DNA of 64,000 bases from Diphasiastrum complanatum (GCA_029204225.1 CM055095.1:44441446-44505445); one strand, 5' to 3'; counted from the first letter of the stretch, positions 11,792 through 23,337 are shown. Made by a program: numbers and translations. Notes: generated by a model from the sequence alone, not told the origin.

Positions 11792-12014
11792 GTTGATAGG
11801 GGGAGGTTGAAATACACCTACTTGCAAATTAGATTAAATCATAATAACTTAGACTCTTAAGTTTAGAAATGAGCCAATAGTCTTATGCCATTTAACTCTT
11901 TCTAGAGTTGAGTTCGCTCCTATCATATATTGTGAATGAGAGAGTAAGAAAGTTTGCTCCTATCCTATTGACAAGCGGAAGGACTGCTCACCGACTATGT
12001 CTACAATTCCTACA
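11792..12014 (+). mobile_element. Putative gypsy 5' LTR end
   Basis: A TGTTGATAGGGGG start and an ACA end directly precede a primer-binding site, so at least the right edge should be the end of a 5' LTR. The left edge is a guess, because no partner LTR is in the window. Confidence 0.35.
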
Positions 12015-12015
12015 G

Positions 12016-12037
12016 TGGCGCCGATGCCGAGGATAGG
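12016..12037 (+). other. Gypsy primer-binding site
   Basis: TGGCGCCGATGCCGAGGAT matches the plant Ty3/gypsy consensus TGGCGCCGTTGCCGGGGA at nearly all positions. It sits 470 bp upstream of a gag ORF on the same strand, which fits element order. Confidence 0.7.
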
Positions 12038-12485
12038 TTTCACTAATTAGTTTAGTTGTATTTTTAGTTATTCTTGCTTTTTTAGAGTGTTTTTAGGTGG
12101 ATTTTGGGTAAAGTTAGCTTGTTTTTTGTACTTGTGTATGCTTGGACTATTCTCAGCTAGTGGAGGAGGTGTGAGAGGGTAGTGGAGACCCAAAATAGCC
12201 TCTAAGAGCTTGGCATCCATTCACAAAACCAAGAAAAATCAGAAAAATAGCCCAAATCTATTTTTTAAGGAAAAAGAGGCAAAAAACCCATCAGATTTTG
12301 TTTATTCAAAATCCAGTGAGAACCAACTTTTGTACGACTAGCAGTAGCTCCAGGGTACTATCCCAGACCTGCATAGAAGCCTACGAAGGTTCCTACCAAT
12401 CAGATTGACTTGATTCCTTAAGGCCTAAAATCACACTATTGGCCAATCAAATTGATTTGATTCCTTAAGATCTAGATTTAATTCC

Positions 12486-14035
12486 ATGGTACCAGCAAGA
12501 TCTAACATCTCTACACTTTATCGCCGAATGAATTTGAGATCCGGACGATCAATCGCGAGAAGAACAACGAATCAAGCACCAACCCTTCCTAGAATTGCAA
12601 CTGTGCGAATCGAGACCGAACCAGAACCATTGGATCCTATGGGTCAACTTGTACTAGCACCAATGGATCCTATGGGTCAACCTGTACCTGTAACACCTTT
12701 GCAAGTAGTTTGGAAGGCACCAGAATGGAAATACCTAGATGTGATGGATCATCAGATCCTATTACCACGTAGTATCAGAAGAGAACTTAAAAGATGGGAG
12801 CAGTACGCTACGTTGCAAGAAGCAATGAAATCCCTATCAGACCTCTTATCCTTATCATCAAGGGGCACTCAATCCGGCACCAAGGAGCATGCCGAACAAT
12901 CAGCAACACATGGTCTTACCTGCGCCACCAGGGCCAACTAACAACCAAGTGGCTCATGTGAATTTAGCAGCAGTGGAACATGAAGTACCAACATCACCGC
13001 AACCTAAGCAATAGTAGTGGTACGGACCGGATGAGATATTTGTAGATCCAGCCATTAATGAGTACTATGCGACCTATGCGGCTCAACCTCAGCGTCAAGG
13101 TAGTTGAAATTATGGCTGCTATGGATGCGACAAATGCCATCAAATTGCAAAATGTCCTTACAAGGGACAATACACATCCTTCTGTCGAGAATGCGGATAT
13201 GGAAACTGTTACAAGAATTGTCCACTGAAACTTGGAATGAGTGCACCATTGAATTTAATCTCAGTCTACCCTATAGCAGTTCCAAGAAGGATGCCACCAG
13301 AAAAACAACACCTTCATGACCCAGTGCTAGCAGTCATGTGAGCGCAAAAGTGGAAGAAAGTGATGCCCTCACCACCCTTGTCAGTATCTGATGACCAACC
13401 CTCAACTGCAGGACCATATCTGAATGTGAGGGAAGAAGTAAAACAATATCACAAGATACGCCACTGGGTGCAAAAAGCGCAAGAGAAGGAAAAAACACAA
13501 GCAAGAGACGTACCTGCAGAACCTCCTGCTGATGAAGAACCATCACCACAAATGGGCTTGCCATTGTGAACTGATCAGAATGATCAGTTGCATCATCATG
13601 AACTACCATTCCACATGGTGGAGCCCAAGGATCCGCATACTGAGATACTCACAAGTTTGCTGGCAAGTTGTTTTAGCTTATCCCTTGAAGAGTTACTGCA
13701 AATTGCGTCGCAAGCCAAGAGTCTCCTGGCCGAATGGGCCGAAATAGAAGTGGAACCAGTAACACAAGAGCCCATATACTATGCAGACTACAAAGAAACT
13801 TAGCAACATCCTCCACATTCGGGTAGTGTGGGAAAGCGAAGAACACAATATCACCTTGCCAATCAAACACAAGAGATTCAAGAACGAGGTAGTAGTGGTA
13901 GATGGAGGATCAGGTGTAAATTTGATCTACTCTGTATCAAAAATGGAGTTTGCAAGGATTGAAGCCAGCAAAATTTGCAATCAAGCTAGCTGATCAATCC
14001 TGTGTAAAACCAAAGGGTGTAGTTGACGACATCTA
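12486..14035 (+). pseudogene. Ty3/gypsy gag-protease remnant
   Basis: The 151-codon ORF at 12,486-12,941 starts with a gag-like N-terminus (MNLRSGRSIARR) and then loses frame. Later frames show a zinc-knuckle pair at about 13,117-13,230 (CYGCDKCHQIAKC, then CRECGYGNCYKNC). A linker follows (VREEVKQYHKIRHWVQKAQEKE), and then a protease start at about 13,890-13,930 (VDGGSGVNLI). At least three frame breaks and several stops separate them. Homology to the 46-51.6 kb elements runs from about 12,860 to about 14,030 and then stops abruptly. The first protease domain seen in those elements is absent; a different gag N-terminus is joined instead. Confidence 0.65.
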
Positions 14036-15110
14036 TCGTACTATATCGACGAGGTTAATATAGATTTTGTAGTAAATAATATCAAACCCTCAGGGGATAG
14101 CGTTTGGAAGTTATGTATTTGGTACAATTACAATTTATTTCGAGTGAAGTAGATTCAAGAGTTATTCTGGTTGTCAATAGACATTAGAATGTAACTAGTA
14201 TTACATGCGTTGGGGGTGTGGTGTTAATAATTCCAGAGCAATAGTCTTGTCTCTATCAAATCGAATGAAATGTGTTCTACAAGTGAGGTGTTATCAGAGT
14301 AGTATAGAAGTACTACACTCTGACTGATTAAGTTGTCAACAGAGAGTCAAGAAATATTCGATGCATTCGTGGTTGTACAAACAATTAGTTAATCATATTT
14401 GCGAACTGTTCGGATCCAGACAGAAGTCCTCAACAACTTAAGTCCAAAGTTATGGTTAAAGAGCACAAATAGTTTTAGAGTACGTTAGAAACTTATGCTA
14501 GTTACAAGCAAGAACACAGATCAAAGACTCAATTTCTCAGATAGGAACTGTCATATTAGATATATACATACAGTTCTATCAATGATTGTGCTAGACTGTA
14601 CCAAATGTAGTCGTTATTCGAGTGTCGAAAAGAAAGTGTTCACGAAAGACGAATACGATAGTTTTAAGACAGTTCTTTAGAGCATATTTACGGACACACA
14701 GCAAATGACTGTAATGCACTAGAGAGTCTGTCTAACCATAGAGTAGTTCATATAATGCAGTAGAGATTGGTAGTAGACTCATGATCACTCACACTCAATA
14801 GTGCGGAGAATAGAGATAAGAGAGAATAATTCTCAACACTCTATTCACTTCTTCAACCTCTCACAAATACATAAACTCTTCCTCTCTCGATGATCGAGAC
14901 TGAAGTGTGTGATCAATATATGTTCTACGGAACAAACAAACACACCTCTAAGTCTACAGGTGCATCGTTTTTGTGAAAAGGTCTAGTTAACAATTAGGTT
15001 GAATGTATGTTCAATTGTACCATACGAGGTATATTTAACTAAGAGTTGAAATTACACTAGTTTAATATGTCGATTCATATTTTATGTCAGATCATCAATT
15101 CTCAGTAGGG
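14036..15110. other. No recognisable gene
   Basis: AT-rich, stops in all frames, longest ORF 61 codons. Follows the truncated gypsy segment and could be an old LTR or other repeat, but I see no partner copy. Confidence 0.5.
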
Positions 15111-15870
15111 CCCGTAAATATTTGTCATGAGAGTCTGGCCCATTGCATGTCTGGGTGGCTTCAATAGACAGCTCCTTCAACTTTGCCAACTCTTCTTCGA
15201 CTAGCACCTTCTCATCTTTGAGCGGTTGCAGGAACTCGACTCAAAAATTATCTAGCATCTAGCCTTGGAGCTGATTCAGTTTCGAGAGATCTATTGTGAT
15301 AGAACCTGCATTGCTGCATAGGGCAAGTGCAGTTTCTGAATTTATTCGTGTTGCTCGCTCCTCTTACAAATGTTTTTGAAGAGCGACATTGTGCTTATTG
15401 GCATCCAGCAATTGTTGGTTTAAAGATTTAATAGTACTCTGATAATTGACAGCAGACTTGGCCTCAATTGCCTTATCGATTTCTTTCAAAGAATCAGTTT
15501 CCTTTGTTGCAGTATGAAGCTGTGTTTCGAGGAAACGATTTTGGTCAATCGGCTTAGTGTTGTCTGATTCGAGCAAATCAATCTTCTCATAAGACTCTTT
15601 GAGAGAGCACCTGAAACTTTCGCTCTGCTTCTATCAACTCCATGATGTTTTGCTGATTATATCTATCAAATTCATATATGGTAGCAACTAAATTATTAGC
15701 TCTGCTGGTCATGGAAGTGAACCATTGTGGCTGGTTGTCAAGTTCATCTTCATCTTCATCAGTTGCCCCAGCGTCACCTTCTGCAGCTGCTCTAGCCTTG
15801 CCTGAAGTGTTGAGCTAGATTCCTGCGCATGCTTTCCAGGTAATAGAAGAGCTAGATCCAGAAGTCATTT
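15110..15870 (-). pseudogene. Acidic coiled-coil ORF, broken
   Basis: Read leftward from an ATG at 15,870, the minus strand gives MTSGSSSSITWKACAG, a stop, and then an acidic stretch (GDAGATDEDEDELDNQPQWF) and helical sequence (IMELIEAERKFQ). After a frame change comes the 70-codon ORF 15,364-15,576 (LETQLHTATKETDSLKE, then KSLNQQLLDANKHNVALQKHL), clearly coiled-coil-like. It lies downstream of an integrase tail on the same strand and opposite to the gypsy gag/protease on the left. A coiled-coil ORF with the same relative placement occurs at 48.7-49.2 and 51.7-52.9 kb. It may be an accessory ORF of a gypsy lineage. Confidence 0.45.
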
Positions 15871-16254
15871 TGTCGAATAATTGACGAAAGCTTCGTAGAC
15901 CACAACAGGTTATAATAGAATGCTTGATCGCAAAGATAGTAATCGTAAGAAAGCATAAAAAATGCAAGAAGAAAGTGTGAGAAAGAAAATAGAAAATGAC
16001 TATGATATGTAGTGGCGGTGTGGAGAGGACGATGACGTGTCATGATGACGTGACATCTGTCATTTCTGTAATTAATGACGTGCATAGCTCATAGTTTAAA
16101 AATATGATTTGACAGATCAGTCTTAATGATGGTAAGACCGTTTATAAAATGGAATTAATTAAAGAAATAAAAAATAAATCCATTTTTATATGTTAGCGTA
16201 AACGTGTGGGAGTAATGATGACAACGTGGCCATCATCTTAAATAGATGGATACA

Positions 16255-16920
16255 AAAAGTTCATAGAAAGATTGTTGAAAGATTCTCAAAAAGATGCTAG
16301 AAAGATTTTAGAAAGATTCTTGAAAACGATTTGTGAAAATTATAACAAGTTTTTTTTAAATTTGGCGAGTCTCAAAAAATTCTCGAAAGATTCTCGAAAA
16401 GCTTCCATAAGAATTTTCTAAAATTCTCAAATGAGTCTGAATTGATTCTCAAAAGATTCTCGAAAATTTCTTGAAAGATTTTGGAAGAAGTCTAGAAAGA
16501 TTCTTGAAAGATTCTCAAAAAGATTCCAAAATAGTCTTGAAAAATTCTTGAAAAGAATCTCGAAAAGATTCTAGAAAAGATGATAGAAAAAACTCGTGAA
16601 AAATTCTCGAAAAATATTGTTAGTAGGATGCTAGAAAATTTCTCGAAATATTCTCAAAAATAAAATATAGTAGAAAAATTCTCAAAAAATGGGAGAAAGA
16701 TACTAGAGAAATTCTTGAAAAAAATGGAGAAAGATGTTAGAAAAATTCTCGAAAAGTTAAAAAAATTCTAGAAAAAATTCTAGAAAGAGTGCTAGAAAGT
16801 GGTGGAAAATTCATGAACAATTCTAGAAAAGATAGTAGAAAAGTGGTGAAAATTTTTAGAAAGATCCTAGATAAGAATGAGAAAAAAAAAGTTCTGGTCA
16901 AAGATAATATTTCTTGAATT
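16255..16920. repeat. Array of TTCnnGAA palindromes
   Basis: About 650 bp made of diverged copies of a roughly 11-15-bp unit, AGATTCTCGAAA. I count about 17 exact TTCnnGAA words (mostly TTCTCGAA, TTCTAGAA, TTCTTGAA), plus many near misses. On the minus strand it sits just downstream of an integrase C-terminus, where Tat-lineage gypsy elements are known to carry variable tandem repeats. TTCnnGAA is also the core of eukaryotic heat-shock elements; any binding role is inference. Confidence 0.85.
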
Positions 16921-17075
16921 CGTGTTGGTAATAGTTCACCTTCAAGTGATTGGAGTTGAACAGAACCATTCTTGAACACCTCTATAACTTTATAAGATCC
17001 AAGCCATCTCATATGAAGTTTTCCAGGAAATTTTTGATGTCGACTATCATAGATCAGCGCAAATTCTTTCCAAGT
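16895..17075 (-). pseudogene. Ty3/gypsy integrase C-terminal fragment
   Basis: The first half of the minus ORF 16,737-17,102 reads FALIYDSRHQKFPGKLHMRW, then LGSYKVIEVFKNGSVQLQSLE and LPTRI. This is the typical C-terminal domain of plant gypsy integrases: YDSR, FPGK, a WLGPY-like motif, then NGSVQL and LPTR. The second half of the ORF only translates the TTCnnGAA array. The catalytic integrase core is absent upstream, where LTR-like DNA begins at about 17,075, so this is a stump. Confidence 0.75.
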
Positions 17076-17393
17076 TAGGCAAAGTAAGGTATCTTTATTC
17101 ATGATTATTGATCATTCACAAGATAGGGGCCTAATTCTAGAGCATGATCATAGCTCTCATGTGATTTTAGGCACATGAACCACTTTCTTCATCAAGAAAG
17201 CTCTCAAAGAGAAGCTCCAAGATCTCTTAAGACTCAAAATTACAAAATGAACAATAGCCTCCAAATTTAGCACAATCTCCACCTTATTAACTGTCCTTAT
17301 GACTAATTCTGGTCTACTTTAGCTCCATGGCCATATTTGACAATTCATTAGTAAGCTCATGGGCTAATTACATGTAGCACATGACACTCCCCC
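17076..17393 (-). mobile_element. Putative minus-strand LTR with polypurine tract
   Basis: On the minus strand, AAAGTAGGGGGAG directly precedes TGTCATGTGCTAC, a textbook polypurine tract and LTR start. About 280 bp further, ATGAATAAAGATACC offers a polyadenylation-like signal just before the integrase stump. No second copy is in the window, so the extent is approximate. Confidence 0.4.
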
Positions 17394-17399
17394 TACTTT

Positions 17400-18720
17400 A
17401 AGCATTTTTGCCCTAAAAAATGAAGACCATGTAGCTCTTTGTTGAGTGCCATGCTTTACGAATCCTATGGCGGTAGTTGAATCATATTTGGCCACCTTGA
17501 GTAAGAAACATCTTTTCTTATATTATTCTTGTCAGTAGCCATCTACCGTTCATCAAATTTTGCTGCCTCTGCTTATTGTCGTAGAATAAGGTTGTAATGA
17601 GAATTCTTCATAAAGAACCTTTGATCTACAATTGATCTCATTGATTTGATAAGATCACTGGAAGATATTGATGAAACACAGGAAAGCCTCCCCGTTGCAA
17701 AGATGGTGACAATAAGAATTCTTATTTCTCTTGCTTGTTTCGCATTAGTTTCGCATTAGTTGATGGAATCCAAGCAACAGGACATTCAATAGTCTTCTTC
17801 CTTAGTATCTCTCTTGATTGGATAGGCTATCCAATTCCAGATGCGTCTATTTTTGTCCCTGCATCTGGTGTTGTCATTGCCTTGTGTACCACTTCATAAT
17901 GAATGATTTCATTTTGAAGTTCCAATGCATCCAATAAATGCAAGCATTCCAAATTTGAATTCATCAAGTCCCATATAGTGAGGGGAATGTTTGGGTTATC
18001 TGTACAAAAGGAGTTTGATCGTCTTGAATTTGGTTCCCATGTCAATATGTTTTTCTTGTTGATAGGATCGATGTCATCCTCTAACGCAAGAATATTGGAT
18101 GATTTTGCACCAAATCCTCTGTTGATATCACATTAGACTCATTTGTTGGTAGCCCAATATGAATTTGCTTCAGACCTTGGGATGTATCTATTATCATTGA
18201 CTTCATGGAAGCAATACTAATACCAATTTCATCATTGAAAAGCCCGTTGCTGTATTGGTATTTGAATTTTGTATCAGTGTTATACCGCTTAGTTGATTCA
18301 TATTCAGAAATTAATCCAAATAGACCATTGTCAATAATACAATCATAACCACTGATTTGTGGAGTAGAATGCAATTCCCAACAATCAGATTGTACTCCAT
18401 AATTTGTTAGCTGCAACTGTAGAAATTTGTTTTGCTCATAATATACCTCTTTATTTTGACCTTTGACCTGATCATTACAGCTATCGAACAAGATTTGATC
18501 TGGATTTTCAAATTGGTCTTCATTCACTTGTCCATTGGTGCTTTGCTAATATTGATTTGCCTTCGTGGAAGGTAGATCGATATCAAGAATTCTGCTTTCT
18601 TCCTTGAAATCATCAGCTTCATCAGAAGACTACGAGACCTTTAGTAGATTAGCTTGGATTACCCTAATTAAGGTTTTGGAAAACACCTAAAGCCATAAAC
18701 AAGCTATTGTGTCCAAAAGG
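17400..18720 (-). pseudogene. Unrecognised minus-strand ORFs upstream of a polypurine tract
   Basis: Minus ORFs of 148 codons (18,081-18,527) and 72 codons (17,827-18,045) follow each other on neighbouring frames. The protein is acidic and glutamine/asparagine-rich (MNEDQFENPDQILFDSCND, then LLDALELQNEIIHYEVVHK). No protease, RT, RNase H or integrase motif is visible. Their position just before a polypurine-tract-like word suggests they are the 3' coding part of a retroelement, but they could be an unrelated gene remnant. Confidence 0.3.
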
Positions 18721-18751
18721 GTAGATAAGCACTTGCTTGCTTGTCACGTGG

Positions 18752-18925
18752 GAGAAGGGCCCCCATGGACTTTTTGCCAGAGGGAAGGTCCTTCCGCCTG
18801 GGGCCTTGACTGAAGGCCCCCGCGGCCTTTCTACCACAGGGAGGGTCCCTATGCCTCAAGCCTTAACTGAAGGCCCCATGGCCTTCATGCCATGGAGATG
18901 GTCCTTTTGCCTTGGGCCAAACAAA
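18752..18925. repeat. GC-rich minisatellite, about 60-bp unit
   Basis: Three diverged copies share GAAGGCCCCCGCGGCC, an AGGGAGGGTCC- or GAGATGGTCC-like core, and CCTTGGGCC or GGGGCCTTGACT. The GC content is far above the surrounding DNA. The 63-codon plus ORF and part of the minus ORF here just translate the repeat. Confidence 0.75.
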
Positions 18926-19023
18926 TAGCCAACAAGCATACTGACCCACAAACATAAAGTTTGACCAAGGTCACACTCATCGTGGTAACATTGGTCATCT
19001 TTTACACAAGAGAACAAGGTTTT

Positions 19024-19124
19024 CACTGACCTTTCCATTGGGAAATCCTCCCATAAAAGATGGCTATGGCCTTGGCATTTTTTTATGGTAGAATTTCCCA
19101 ATGGAAAGGCAAGTGAAGTCAGTG
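19024..19124. repeat. Strong hairpin (inverted repeat)
   Basis: CACTGAC plus CTTTCCATTGGGAAAT (19,024-19,046) pairs with ATTTCCCAATGGAAAG (19,093-19,108) and GTCAGTG (19,118-19,124). The inner part, CCTCCCATAAAA / TTTTATGGTAGA, extends the stem with two mismatches. The loop is 22 nt and the right arm has a 9-nt bulge. It could be a MITE remnant or a small-RNA precursor-like fold. Confidence 0.75.
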
Positions 19125-19159
19125 GATAATCCATTTCCCCATACACAAGGTAACAATCC

Positions 19160-20010
19160 AATGTATTGAGTACACTTACTAAACCTCAAAACAAAGTTAC
19201 GAATGCTTTACCTCATCTTTAGAGGGAGATATATGGTAACTTTGATCACTATAAATGGAATTGCCAACATATGTTGCTTGAAGGTCATCGCCAGAATGAT
19301 ATGTAACAAAAGTATCTTGAGCAAATGATGAATTCCTGCCAGCTCCTAAATCCAAGTAAACCCTTAAGGCCTCCCCTTTTCGTCCCTATATCAGCAAGCA
19401 CATGATTAGCACAACTCTGAGACAAAACACAAAAGAAATACAAATTTTCCACAAAATCCAAATGAAAAATTCACAAAACGAATCCTTGTAATGGAACTGA
19501 TTGATCCATGTAAGCTGAGGTATAGTTACAAACCACAATCCATATGTAATGTGAGATGAGTATACAGATACGTGAGGAAGATAAGTGATTCGTATATGTG
19601 CCTTATAACTAATTACCTATTGAATTCATAAAGAAAACTAACAAGGACTAGATAAAGCACTACAATTGAAATAAGTTAATGTGCAAGAAGTTCAAAATAC
19701 TACAACTAGATATATTATTAGGTTATTATTGTATATATAGGTTAATATTGTATGTATTTTTATCGGGCTTTGTGATTTGTGGAGTATGGCTACAACTAGC
19801 TTGGTCGTATTTCAAATATTACCTACTCTCATGTGCAAGGAATTATGAACTTAATAATGGGTGTTTAGAGGCCCATTGTAAGGATATATTGGCAAGACCT
19901 CTTGTGGTAGCATCAAGATAAGAGGATGAGCCAATATACCCTCACTATGGGCCAACAAACACCCATTATTGTACATTATATCTCTACCATGAGCCAACAA
20001 ACACCCCTCT
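19160..20010. other. No recognisable gene
   Basis: An 80-codon plus ORF at 19,679-19,921 has hydrophobic stretches but no recognisable family. Two copies of a GAGCCAACAAACACCC-like word lie near 19,950 and 19,990. Confidence 0.5.
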
Positions 20011-20012
20011 TC

Positions 20013-20120
20013 GAAATTCTATCAATGATTCCATCTGTGAAGATTACGTAATTTTAAGATCCATCCGTGAGGGCTACGTATTTTCGAAATTCCATCCATG
20101 AGAACTCCATATTTTGAGGG
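20013..20120. repeat. Short tandem repeat, about 33-bp unit
   Basis: About three copies of a unit containing CCATCCGTGAG, a CTACGTA-like segment and ATTTT, with decay towards the right. Confidence 0.65.
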
Positions 20121-20560
20121 TTGAAACTTATATAGCCCATCAAATTTTGTAAAAGAACAAGAATGTTGTGGTATACCATAAAAGCATTGCCACAAATTTC
20201 TTGAATAAAAGATGTGATTATCTAAACTTGCATGCAAGTTAATTAACTATTTTCAAATTCTAGTTGCCTGGGAATTGTGGCATAATGGTTAGAGTTTCTT
20301 TTTAATACCTCAAGTATTGAACTCTGAGTCAAAAGTGTGTGCATAAGTAGAGGTATAACTAGAATAAAAAATAATAATATGAAAATGTTCCCAACTTCCG
20401 AAAAAAGGTTGACGCAACCAATACAAGGATGCCACGAAGACAAAATACAAGGCCCATTCTAATGAATGCTATCCATGTGCCATGACATGTTGGCACTATG
20501 AGAAGCATCCTAGAAAATTGAAAGCAAAGATGCACGTTATGAGAAATCCCATTATGCTTT
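20121..20560. other. No recognisable gene
   Basis: Only short antisense ORFs (66-71 codons). No motif seen. Confidence 0.5.
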
Positions 20561-20586
20561 CCCAGAACGTGTAGTTAAAAAAATTT

Positions 20587-20652
20587 GTACGGAATACCTA
20601 AACAAAATTTTTGTAGGTTTCCGTGTAGTTAAAATTTTGTGGTATTCCGTAC
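20587..20652. repeat. Inverted repeat hairpin
   Basis: GTACGGAATACCTAAACAAA and the following ATTTT pair with AAAATTTTGTGGTATTCCGT and the following AC, leaving a two-base bulge and a loop of about 18-20 nt. The words GTGTAGTTAAA and TTTGTACGGAAT recur around it, suggesting the end of a decayed inverted-repeat transposon. Confidence 0.6.
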
Positions 20653-20659
20653 TTGGTTC

Positions 20660-21150
20660 TAGTCTACGACATCTGGTATCCAGTTCCAAGCTCTCACTAG
20701 AACAGAAACATGGGACATCCATAAATCTTTGCAGGCGAAAGGCTGTGCAGCTTGCAAGGCTTGTGGGCGTGACCTGTTCCACTGAAGATCTGCCTCATGC
20801 TTTGCCCTGAACCTTGCACAATCGGTGTGGGCATCCCACTTTTGTAAGGCTCCCCCTGCAAGGTGGGTAAAGGGCTTGGGACTATAAACTGGAGAGATCA
20901 AGGCGTCGGGCTATGATCCTACACGACGATCACCAATTAGCAGGAACATTTCTACCACGACGATGGACAAGACACTGCTACACCCAAGGCCTACATACAA
21001 GCCACTTAATTTAAAACCCGAAATTATTACTCCTATTTGAAAGCCTCCTTCACTTTTCCCCACATTTAAGCATGATTATCACATAATCTTGCATCAATAA
21101 ACCAGTACCTATATATAACTGAACCCACCTGCTTACTCACATGTGTGCAA
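20660..21150. other. No recognisable gene
   Basis: Overlapping minus ORFs of 76-80 codons exist but share no recognisable motif. The right part is ordinary AT-rich sequence. Confidence 0.45.
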
Positions 21151-21157
21151 GTGGGTG

Positions 21158-21444
<287 letters not shown>

Positions 21445-21482
21445 AGTCTGTGCCCTCTCAGCACCCCTCCCTGCGAGCCCTT

Positions 21483-22400
21483 TGTTGGATTTATTATCTC
21501 TACTCTTCTAAATCCCATTTTTAGTCTGCCTCCATTCATGTTGCATATTAAATCACATTGTCGTGCAGTCTGCACATTTACATGCAAATTCTCACAGGCG
21601 AAGAAAAGACAAAAAACGTGACACTGTGTTTTTACACGTGATTTGTGACAGGCGAAAAAGGCGACTCTGCCTTACAGAATGCCGAAGGTGCACTAGGAAA
21701 AGCGAAGGCACCCTGTAAATCAAATCCTAAGGCATTTTGTCAGAGTGTTGCACTTTTTGCATCTTCACCAATGTTCAGTTTAGCGAAGACTGACGTCGTG
21801 GCCTCTTCACGCTCACTCCATGCAACTGCGCTAACAGACTGGACAACGATTGCAGCCACCCATGATCTCCTACAAACACTGCACATCCACTCTGTACTTT
21901 CTTCATCTGCACACCTGTAATATTGTGTATATATATTGTGGATACCATTTGAATGTTTAGTAGGACGAGATTGATTGATTAGAGATCATTGATTAAGAGA
22001 TTAAAGACCAAGTGTGTGTGTATTTAGCATCAGAAGCTTATCAGAGATAGACGAAAGTAGATGCTCTGTGCATTGATTCTTTATTGTCAATAATAAGGTT
22101 TCATTCCTTTACAGATTAAATTAGCTTTGTAGAGCATGTGGTTTTGCCCACTATTGTCTTGTGCTCTACCGCATTATTGACATGTATATTTGAGATACTT
22201 AAATCTGATAGCAAATCTTTGTGTTGCGTTCAGATCTGTGTCAGTGTTGCTATGCTTATTATTCATTTTGTCTGACTTTTCCAGTTGCTCATTTTGGTAA
22301 TCAGTCAATAGATGACTAATATTTAGTCTTGTCTTTCACGAATCATTCGTGACTAATTATTAGTCGAGCCAGTCTCTCTCTTCACGAATCATTCGCGATA
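21483..22400 (+). mobile_element. Decayed copia LTR (family B)
   Basis: Starts TGTTGGATTTATTATCTCTA and keeps CCATTCATGTTGCATA-, CATTGTCGTGCAGTC- and GTTCAGATCTGTGTCAGT-like landmarks in the same order as the LTRs at 42,792-43,576 and 58,114-58,897. It is much more diverged and contains extra sequence in the middle. No internal region follows in the same orientation, so it is probably a solo LTR. Confidence 0.55.
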
Positions 22401-22627
22401 AATAATTCTTCTAGTGCTTTATTAACAAATGTTTGGCTATGTAATCAGAGCGACCGTGATTTTCGTCCCTAACGTTTTGTTCATTTTGATAGGCGTTGTG
22501 CACGAACACTTTTCATTCGAGTTTCGTTTCTCGTTCGTGTTTCGTATCTTGTTCGTGTTCGTCTTTCTTTTAGAGCTATTTTTTGTTTCTCACACACGAC
22601 AACCTCTTATTCTCTCTCTTTCTCCAA

Positions 22628-22800
22628 CACCCTCTTGGCGCACCATCTCTATGCCCTCCTCTGTGCCCTCCTCGTGCCCTCCCCGTGTGCCTTCCTTGTG
22701 GCCTCCTTGTGCCCCCTTCATGCACCCTCCTTACACCCCCTCCCCATGCACGCTCCCCGCGCACCCTCTGTTGCGCTCTCCCTGTGTGCCCTCCTTGAGA
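22628..22800. repeat. C/T-rich minisatellite
   Basis: About ten to twelve loose copies of a 12-18-bp unit, GTGCCCTCCTC-like, with transition-type differences. The proline-rich or arginine/glycine-rich ORFs over it are repeat translations. Confidence 0.8.
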
Positions 22801-23330
22801 GAAAATTATGCTTCATAATGTACATGTGAAAAAATTCAAAGTATCCATAACACAATGGAATGTGTCAGGCAAAAGACATTCTGCCCGGTTAGGCTTTCCA
22901 AAAGAGATTAGATTTGGCACCGAGCTAAAAAAATTACGGAAACTCAAACCGAACAAAATGTCCTCTGCCCGGCACCTTCCATAATACATAATGGCTTTTG
23001 AAAGCAATTGCATATTGCATTTTGAAAAGGTTGTGCCTTTCCACAATTGCATACTACCCTTCAAAAAAACCATGCCTATTAACAATTTGTATATGTTCAT
23101 ATTCAAGGTCATAGTCGACTATTATTATCCTCCCAATATCAGTCCTTTTTATACTAGGTATCTTGCAACTCATATATCTGTCTATATTGATACTTGGCTA
23201 ATATAAAAAAATAAACTATTTTGTTGGAAATTAAGCCCACAGTTGCCTCCTTGGTGAATCATAACTTAGATAAAAATTTTGTGAAGAGAGAGAAAATTTC
23301 CAAAGGTCATCCATTTTTCATGTTGAATTG
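22801..23330. other. No recognisable gene
   Basis: A minus ORF of 99 codons (22,813-23,112) and short plus ORFs occur, with no recognised motif. Confidence 0.45.
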
Positions 23331-23337
23331 TTTTAAA

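Noticed and set aside
18737-18928. Plus ORF with LTEGPxGL repeats
   Set aside because: Translation of the GC-rich 60-bp minisatellite; no start context or domain.
22429-22818. Proline-rich plus ORF of 129 codons and overlapping ORFs
   Set aside because: Driven by the C/T-rich minisatellite; three frames are open over the same stretch.
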